Shown here in pieces: positions 7,586 to 12,051 of a stretch of DNA of 12,051 nucleotides. Source of the stretch: Firmicutes bacterium UBA1191. Its GTDB lineage: Bacteria > Bacillota > Clostridia > Peptostreptococcales > Anaerovoracaceae. The notes beneath the pieces were generated by a model. It saw only the letters and a list, made by a program, of their open reading frames with translations, did not search any database and was not told the origin of the DNA. The DNA is taken from assembly GCA_002310095.1 (NCBI GenBank), contig DBYH01000023.1, forward strand, positions 16,770 through 28,820, read 5' to 3'. The translations under genes were made by a program, and so were the position numbers. Position 1 is the stretch's first letter. Every line of letters begins with the position of its first letter.

Positions 7586-7592
7586 TTTGACA
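7580..7592. promoter_or_regulatory. Palindrome formed by two facing -35 boxes
   Basis: TGTCAATTTGACA is a perfect 13-base palindrome around a central T. Its arms are the -35 boxes of the two divergent promoters. RNA polymerase could not easily occupy both promoters at once, so the two transcripts may compete; a regulator could also bind the palindrome itself. Confidence 0.6.
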
Positions 7593-7615
7593 ACGGGCAG
7601 ATGAGCGTGTAGAAT
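7587..7615 (+). promoter_or_regulatory. Sigma-A promoter for the aminotransferase operon
   Basis: TTGACA (7587-7592), a 17-bp spacer and TAGAAT (7610-7615) make a near-consensus promoter with the same -10 hexamer as the greA promoter. The predicted start of transcription is near 7622, within the palindrome at 7619-7640, giving a leader of about 90 bases. Confidence 0.8.
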
Positions 7616-7618
7616 GAA

Positions 7619-7640
7619 CTCGTGAATAATGATTCACGAG
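7619..7640. promoter_or_regulatory. 22-bp palindrome at the transcription start, candidate TetR operator
   Basis: CTCGTGAAT (7619-7627) and ATTCACGAG (7632-7640) are perfect inverted repeats with a 4-base centre. The site begins four bases after the -10 box, a typical place for a repressor operator. The operon encodes a TetR-type regulator (10233-10871), so autorepression through this site is a reasonable inference. In RNA the same bases could fold into a hairpin at the 5' end. It lacks a clean T-run (ATTGGTTTT follows), so a terminator role is less likely. Confidence 0.55.
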
Positions 7641-7644
7641 ATTG

Positions 7645-7698
7645 GTTTTCAGTAAGAAATTCGACCATTAAGTTTTCAGTAAGCAATTCAACCATTAA
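7645..7698 (+). repeat. Two tandem copies of a 27-bp unit in the operon leader
   Basis: Bases 7645-7671 and 7672-7698 are adjacent direct repeats with 25 of 27 positions identical, each beginning GTTTTCAGTAAG and ending ACCATTAA. The second copy runs directly into the AAGGAGG ribosome binding site (7697-7703) of the aminotransferase gene. The copy number could affect leader length or regulator binding. Confidence 0.85.
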
Positions 7699-7710
7699 GG
7701 AGGAATCAAA

Positions 7711-9195
7711 ATGGCATATGATGGTTTTGCAATCGATGAATATCTGGACGCCGACGCGGTCGTCGCGCAGCTGGACGCTCTGAAGGACGGCCCGATCTAC
7801 GGCATAAAACCTGAGGCGCTGAAGGAGTACGAGGAAGAGTACTTCGAAAAGAAGTGCGCGGGATCGAAGGCGCGCATCGAGGAGGCGAAGCAGATAATAC
7901 CGGGAGGCGTACAGCACAACCTGGCCTTCAACTACCCGTTCCCTATGGTAATGACAAAGGCCGAGGGAGCGAAGATCTACGATGTCGACGGCAACGAATA
8001 CTACGACCTGCTCCAGGCGGGCGGACCGACGGTTCTGGGATCGAATCCGGAGAGCGTAAGGTCGAAGGTAATAGAACTGCTGAACACATGCGGACCGTCA
8101 ACGGGACTCTTCCACGAGTACGAGTACAAGCTGGCGAAGCTGATCGCCGATCTGGTTCCTTCAGTGGAGATGTTCAGAATGCTCGGCTCCGGAACTGAGG
8201 CCGCCATGTGCGCTGCCAGAGTGGCCAGACTCAAGACGAAGAACAAGAACATCCTGAAGATGGGCGGAGCCTATCACGGATGGTCGGACCAGCTGGCCTA
8301 CGGAATCAGGATCCCGGGGACAAAGGGCATCCAGTCCAGGGGGATTCCGAGCTACGTATTCGGACACACGGATGAGTTCTTCCCGGGGGATCTGGAGGAC
8401 CTGGAGAAGAAGCTGAAGAGGCACAAACTGGACGGCGGAACAGCCGCCGTATATCTTGAGCCGGTGGGACCTGAGAGCGGCACCCGTCCTGTGACCAAGG
8501 AGTTCGTCAGGGGAGTCGAGGAGCTTGCCCACGAATACGGCGCCCTGCTTATCTTCGACGAAGTAGTGACCGGATTCAGAATCGGAACGGGCGGAGCCCA
8601 GGAATACTTCGGAGTGGATCCTGACCTGACCATCTTCGGCAAGGTCATCGCGGGAGGATATCCGGGAGCCGGCGGCATCGGCGGACACATGGACTGCATG
8701 CAGCACCTGGGAGCCGGAATCGACTCGTCGGGAAAGAAAGTGAAGAAGGCTCTCTGCGGCGGAACCATGGCGGCGACGCCGATCTCATGCTGCGCGGGCT
8801 ACTACACCATCAAGGAAATAGAGGAGACCGGCGCCTGCGAGAAGGCGGGACGCATGGCCGACAGACTCATCAAGGGACTGAAGGAGTCGGCGGCCAAATA
8901 TAATCTCCCATTTGTAATATTCAATCAGGGGTCGATCTGCCACGTGGATACGGTGGGCACTATGCATTTTGCAATTGACTGGAGCAAACCGTGGCAGCTT
9001 CCGAAGATACTCAAAGAAACGGGCAAGCGCCAGAAGGAGATGGAGCACATGGGCGCCGCCTACATGGCGGAGGGCATCGTGACACTGGCGGGCTCGAGAC
9101 TGTACACCAGCGCAGCGTACGATGAAGCGATGATCGACGATCTCATCGGAAGATTCGACCGCGTATTCGCGAAGTGCGGCAGACTGGAGGGGTAA
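7711..9195 (+). CDS. Class III aminotransferase, glutamate-1-semialdehyde aminomutase-like
   Basis: A 494-residue PLP enzyme of the class III aminotransferase family, closest in pattern to HemL. Family marks are IPGGVQH (about residue 63), VDGNEYYDLLQAGGPTVLG, the PLP phosphate-binding GSGTEA, GGAYHGW, IFDEVVTGFR with the pyridine-nitrogen aspartate D283, and TIFGKVIAGG with the Schiff-base lysine K311. It is longer than E. coli HemL (426 residues), mainly through an N-terminal extension of about 45 residues. A role in haem synthesis is unlikely: no haem genes are near, and it opens an operon with a class II aldolase, a TetR regulator and an FGGY kinase. It more likely transaminates, or moves or removes an amino group on, an intermediate of that pathway. 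The ATG at 7711 has AAGGAGG seven bases upstream. The aldolase gene starts one base after the stop. Family sure, substrate unknown. Confidence 0.88.
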   Translation: MAYDGFAIDEYLDADAVVAQLDALKDGPIYGIKPEALKEYEEEYFEKKCAGSKARIEEAKQIIPGGVQHNLAFNYPFPMVMTKAEGAKIYDVDGNEYYDLLQAGGPTVLGSNPESVRSKVIELLNTCGPSTGLFHEYEYKLAKLIADLVPSVEMFRMLGSGTEAAMCAARVARLKTKNKNILKMGGAYHGWSDQLAYGIRIPGTKGIQSRGIPSYVFGHTDEFFPGDLEDLEKKLKRHKLDGGTAAVYLEPVGPESGTRPVTKEFVRGVEELAHEYGALLIFDEVVTGFRIGTGGAQEYFGVDPDLTIFGKVIAGGYPGAGGIGGHMDCMQHLGAGIDSSGKKVKKALCGGTMAATPISCCAGYYTIKEIEETGACEKAGRMADRLIKGLKESAAKYNLPFVIFNQGSICHVDTVGTMHFAIDWSKPWQLPKILKETGKRQKEMEHMGAAYMAEGIVTLAGSRLYTSAAYDEAMIDDLIGRFDRVFAKCGRLEG

Positions 9196-9196
9196 C

Positions 9197-10252
9197 ATGA
9201 TATATCAGAAGAAACAGGCGGAAAAGATCCTGCTCAAGGCCTGCAAAGAGCTGGTGGAGAGCGGGCTCATCGCCAGGACCTGGGGCAACGTGAGCATACG
9301 CCTGTCAAAGGACCTGTTCCTGATCACGCCGAGCGGCAGAGCCTATGAGACTCTGGAGGCGAGGGACCTGGTGACTGTGAAGATAGCGGACCAGTCGTAC
9401 GAGGGCGACGTGAAACCTTCAAGCGAGAAGGAGATCCACGCGTCCGTCTACAAGCTGCGTCCCGACGCGGACTTTGTAGTACACACCCACCAGCCGAACG
9501 CCTCGGCTTTGAGCGTGCTGGGCGAAGATTTCCCGCTGAACGCGAAGAACGGAAATCTGAGAGCGGACAGGATCACGAACGCCGGAGAGCGGGCAGTGCT
9601 CGGACCGGCCATACCGACGGCGAAGTACGGACTCTCATCGACGCCGCCACTGGCGGCCAACGTGCGGAGAGCCATACGCAGGAATCCGGACTCAAAGGCC
9701 GTGCTCATGAAGAATCACGGGGCTCTTTGCTTCGGCGCCAGCTATGAGGAAGCCTTCAAGGCGGCCTACACTCTGGAGAAAGTCTGCGGCAGGATCTTCG
9801 AGATCCGCTGCGGATGCAAAATGCCGACGGAGTCAGGCGCGAGAATCGAGGGCGAGATAGACAAAGGCTACATGATCCACATCAGGACGCCTTTTATCAT
9901 GCTCATGAGCAGGAGGGGCAAGGATGTCAAAGCCTATCTGGACGACCAGGCACAGATCGGCGGGCGCTTTGTGAAATGCATAGAGCCGGGCGACCGCAAG
10001 TCCCTGAGGGAAGCCGCGGAGAACGGCGGATCGGTCCTGCTGAAGAATGACGGCGCCCTGGTCATCGGAACAGACAAGGACGAGGCCGAAGCGGCTGCCA
10101 TAGTTCTGGAGAAGAACTGCCAGGCCGCAATGCTGGCTCTTAAGAAGGGCATCAGACCGGTGGACAAGAACAGCGCCGACCTGGAGCACTCCTTCTACGT
10201 CGACAAGTATTCGAAGCGAAAGGACGAAGGACATGCTGAAGAAACTGACTGA
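9197..10252 (+). CDS. Class II aldolase/adducin family protein with a degenerate extra half-domain
   Basis: A 351-residue cytosolic protein. Residues 1-205 are a full zinc-dependent class II aldolase domain of the fuculose-1-phosphate aldolase type, which cleaves sugar phosphates to a C3 unit and an aldehyde. By comparison with FucA, GNVS (N31), TPSG (44-47) and SSE (S75, S76) form the phosphate pocket, E77 is the catalytic glutamate, and H96, H98 (HTHQ) and H174 (NHGA) bind zinc. About 110 residues later the end of the domain is repeated: the 29 residues around NHGALCFG (from about 169) and around NDGALVIG (from about 280) share 16 identities, but the zinc histidine is aspartate (D285). Family members normally have about 210-230 residues. 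Ribosome binding site GGAGG (9186-9190) lies in the end of the aminotransferase gene, and the TetR gene overlaps its 3' end by 20 bases, so translation is probably coupled. Substrate unknown. Confidence 0.88.
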   Translation: MIYQKKQAEKILLKACKELVESGLIARTWGNVSIRLSKDLFLITPSGRAYETLEARDLVTVKIADQSYEGDVKPSSEKEIHASVYKLRPDADFVVHTHQPNASALSVLGEDFPLNAKNGNLRADRITNAGERAVLGPAIPTAKYGLSSTPPLAANVRRAIRRNPDSKAVLMKNHGALCFGASYEEAFKAAYTLEKVCGRIFEIRCGCKMPTESGARIEGEIDKGYMIHIRTPFIMLMSRRGKDVKAYLDDQAQIGGRFVKCIEPGDRKSLREAAENGGSVLLKNDGALVIGTDKDEAEAAAIVLEKNCQAAMLALKKGIRPVDKNSADLEHSFYVDKYSKRKDEGHAEETD

Positions 10253-10871
10253 GTCCCAGCAGGCCCTGATCATCGACAAGGCAGTTCTGGAGTTCGCCGA
10301 GAAAGGCTACAAGGGAGCGGGCCTCAGCACCATCGCTAAAAACGCGGGCGTCAGCGTCGGAGTCATCTACAAGTACTACGCCGACAAAGAGGAACTTTTC
10401 CGGGCGTGCATAAGCAAAAGCATCGCGTACCTGGATGAGGCAATCAGTTACGCCGGCAGGGAAGGGAAGGACCTTCCGGAGATGATCCGCGCTCTGGTGG
10501 ACCAGACCCTCATCGCGTGCCGGGAGCGTCCCGAGTACTTCAGGATGTACCACCAGATAACGACGGGCGACGACGCCGAGCGGACGAAGGAACTGGCCGG
10601 GATAATAGAGAAACCCGCGGCGAAAGCGTACAAGGCGGTAATAAAGAAAGCCCAGGAAGAGGGACTTATAGACGGGGAACTGGACGCGGGAGCGGGAGCA
10701 TTCTTCTTCGACAATCTGATGATGATGCTTCACAACGCCTACAGTTGCACCTACTACAATGAGCGCCTGAACATATACTGCGGAAAGAGGCTCGCGGCAG
10801 GCGAGAAGAAGATGAGCGATCAGATGGTCCGTTTCATTCTGAACGGGCTGGGATACAAGGGCAAATACTGA
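10233..10871 (+). CDS. TetR/AcrR-family transcriptional regulator
   Basis: A 212-residue TetR-type regulator. Residues about 10-56 form the DNA-binding domain, with the helix-turn-helix stretch GLSTIAKNAGVSVGVIYKYY followed by ADKEELF, the classic family signature. The remaining 150 residues are the expected all-helical ligand-binding and dimerisation domain, which is not conserved enough to reveal the inducer. The start overlaps the end of the aldolase gene by 20 bases, with AAAGGA at 10219-10224 eight bases upstream. Lying inside the operon, it most likely represses its own promoter, with the palindrome at 7619-7640 as candidate operator, and is released by a pathway substrate or intermediate. 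A role as activator or in controlling the divergent DUF2079 gene is also possible. Confidence 0.9.
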   Translation: MLKKLTESQQALIIDKAVLEFAEKGYKGAGLSTIAKNAGVSVGVIYKYYADKEELFRACISKSIAYLDEAISYAGREGKDLPEMIRALVDQTLIACRERPEYFRMYHQITTGDDAERTKELAGIIEKPAAKAYKAVIKKAQEEGLIDGELDAGAGAFFFDNLMMMLHNAYSCTYYNERLNIYCGKRLAAGEKKMSDQMVRFILNGLGYKGKY

Positions 10872-10897
10872 TAGAAAAAGTTGAGATATAAGGAGTG

Positions 10898-12051
10898 ATG
10901 AAATTGCTTATACTCGCGTACGATATAGGAACGACAGGCGTCAAGACATGCCTCTTCGACGTCGGTGAAGAAATAAAAATGGTCGGGAGCGCGTCGGCGG
11001 GATACGGACTCTATACCTTCCCGAACGGCGGAGCCGAGCAGCACGCCGACGAATGGTGGGAGGCCATGTGCGAAAGCACGCGCCGGATGATCAGCGAAAC
11101 GGGCGTCGATCCTGCGGACATCAAAGGCATATCCTTCTGCTCGCAGATGCAGGGACTTGTCCTCGTGGATAAGGACGGAGTTCCGGTCAGACACCCCATG
11201 AGCTACATGGACCAGAGGGCATCCAAACAGATGGAAGAGGGCATCGGAAGAGGCCTGAAGATCGCGGGAATGAACGCCTTCAAACTCATCAAATCCCTGC
11301 GGACAACGGGAGCTGTCTCGGGCAGCGTCAAGGACCCGATGTGGAAGTATCTGTGGGTCAAAGATAACGAGCCGGACGCTTTCGCGAAGGCCTGCAAGTG
11401 GCTGGATGTGAAGGAATATCTCATCTGCCGATGCACGGGCAGGATGATTATGACCGAGGACAGCGCCTTTTCGACAATGCTCTACGACACAAGAGAAGGC
11501 AAACGCGGATGGAGCGTCGAACTCTGCAAAGTGTTCGGCGTCGACACTAACCACCTTCCTGAGATCATCAGGACGACGGACCAGGCGGGCGGTCTCCTCG
11601 CGCAGCAGGCGGCGGAGCTTGGCCTTGCCGAGGGCACCCCGGTGTACGGAGGAGGCGGCGACGCGTCTCTCATCGGAATAGGCGCGGGTTGCGTCAACGT
11701 GGGCGACACTCACATCTACTGCGGCACTTCGGGATGGGTATGCACCATCACGGATAAGCAGGTCGTGGACACATCGAACATGATCGCGGCCATCGTCGGA
11801 GCCCAGCCGGGACTCTACAACTACTTCGCCGAGATGGAGACGGCGGGCAAGAGCCTGGAGTGGGTGAAGGACCATCTGGCTCTCGACGAGATCGGAATCT
11901 ACATGGAGAAGCGGGACATAACCGGCGACCGCGAGCACATATACACGAGCCTCTACGACTACATGTCGGAGGTTGTCTCAAAGAGCGAACCGGGAGCGGG
12001 CGGAGTGATCTTCGCGCCGTGGCTCCACGGAAACCGCTGCCCCTTCGAGGA
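10898..12051 (+). CDS. FGGY-family carbohydrate kinase, 3' end outside window
   Basis: The first 384 codons of an FGGY sugar kinase (xylulokinase-like; the family usually has about 480-550 residues), cut by the right edge. FGGY kinases phosphorylate sugars or polyols with ATP in the cytosol. Visible family marks are the phosphate-1 loop DIGTTGVKT near the N terminus, EQHADEWW, FCSQMQG, SYMDQRA in the sugar-site region, GGGDASLIGIGAG with the probable catalytic aspartate (commonly GAGDN in xylulokinases), GTSGWV and APWLHGNRCP. The ATG at 10898 is only two bases after AAGGAG (10890-10895). The TTG at 10904, two codons on, has an ideal eight-base spacing and gives a protein beginning at the first strand, so it may be the real start. 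With the aldolase it suggests phosphorylation followed by retro-aldol cleavage. The sugar is unknown. Confidence 0.88.
   Translation, partial: MKLLILAYDIGTTGVKTCLFDVGEEIKMVGSASAGYGLYTFPNGGAEQHADEWWEAMCESTRRMISETGVDPADIKGISFCSQMQGLVLVDKDGVPVRHPMSYMDQRASKQMEEGIGRGLKIAGMNAFKLIKSLRTTGAVSGSVKDPMWKYLWVKDNEPDAFAKACKWLDVKEYLICRCTGRMIMTEDSAFSTMLYDTREGKRGWSVELCKVFGVDTNHLPEIIRTTDQAGGLLAQQAAELGLAEGTPVYGGGGDASLIGIGAGCVNVGDTHIYCGTSGWVCTITDKQVVDTSNMIAAIVGAQPGLYNYFAEMETAGKSLEWVKDHLALDEIGIYMEKRDITGDREHIYTSLYDYMSEVVSKSEPGAGGVIFAPWLHGNRCPFE

Noticed and set aside
7629..7655. Nine-codon open frame starting at the ATG inside the leader palindrome, possible leader peptide
   Set aside because: It has no ribosome binding site, starts only a few bases after the predicted transcription start, and shows no run of regulatory codons or attenuator.
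7711..9195. Annotation as hemL (haem synthesis)
   Set aside because: The family match is real, but the N-terminal extension and the catabolic operon without haem genes make a different substrate more likely.

Overview
The window looks like the chromosome of an anaerobic Clostridia-type Bacillota. This is inferred from strong AAGGAGG-type ribosome binding sites, the greA-lysS pair, an ornithine-racemase-type (Orr) enzyme of the kind known from amino-acid-fermenting clostridia, and compact sigma-A promoters of the TTGACA-N17-TAGAAT type. The base composition is moderately GC-rich. A lineage such as the Anaerovoracaceae (former Clostridiales family XIII) would fit, but this is a guess.

Left part (1-3057): the C-terminal part of an acyl-CoA synthetase runs in from the left edge. 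It converges on a minus-strand alanine/ornithine racemase family gene, with a shared bidirectional terminator between them. A homoserine dehydrogenase gene diverges from the racemase.

Middle part (3058-5787): a sigma-A promoter that overlaps a hairpin drives greA and lysS. The hairpin is a terminator for hom and/or a CIRCE-like operator. The lysyl-tRNA synthetase carries an extra C-terminal tRNA-binding OB domain of the MetRS/Trbp111 type. A second bidirectional terminator separates lysS from a convergent gene for a polytopic DUF2079 membrane protein.

Right part (7510-12051): the DUF2079 gene and a four-gene operon diverge from back-to-back promoters whose -35 boxes form one palindrome. The operon encodes a glutamate-1-semialdehyde-aminomutase-like class III aminotransferase, a class II aldolase with a degenerate extra half-domain, a TetR regulator and an FGGY carbohydrate kinase cut by the right edge. 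Genes 1-2 are 1 nt apart, genes 2-3 overlap and genes 3-4 are 26 nt apart. The leader holds a near-perfect palindrome at the predicted start of transcription (a candidate TetR operator) and a 27-bp tandem repeat next to the first ribosome binding site. The kinase plus a phosphate-binding type of aldolase suggests phosphorylation and then retro-aldol cleavage of a sugar-like compound. The aminotransferase suggests that the substrate or a product carries an amino or carbonyl group. I cannot name the substrate, and this cassette is the most interesting unknown in the window. No tRNA, rRNA, CRISPR array, insertion sequence or gene-free stretch longer than 300 bases was seen.
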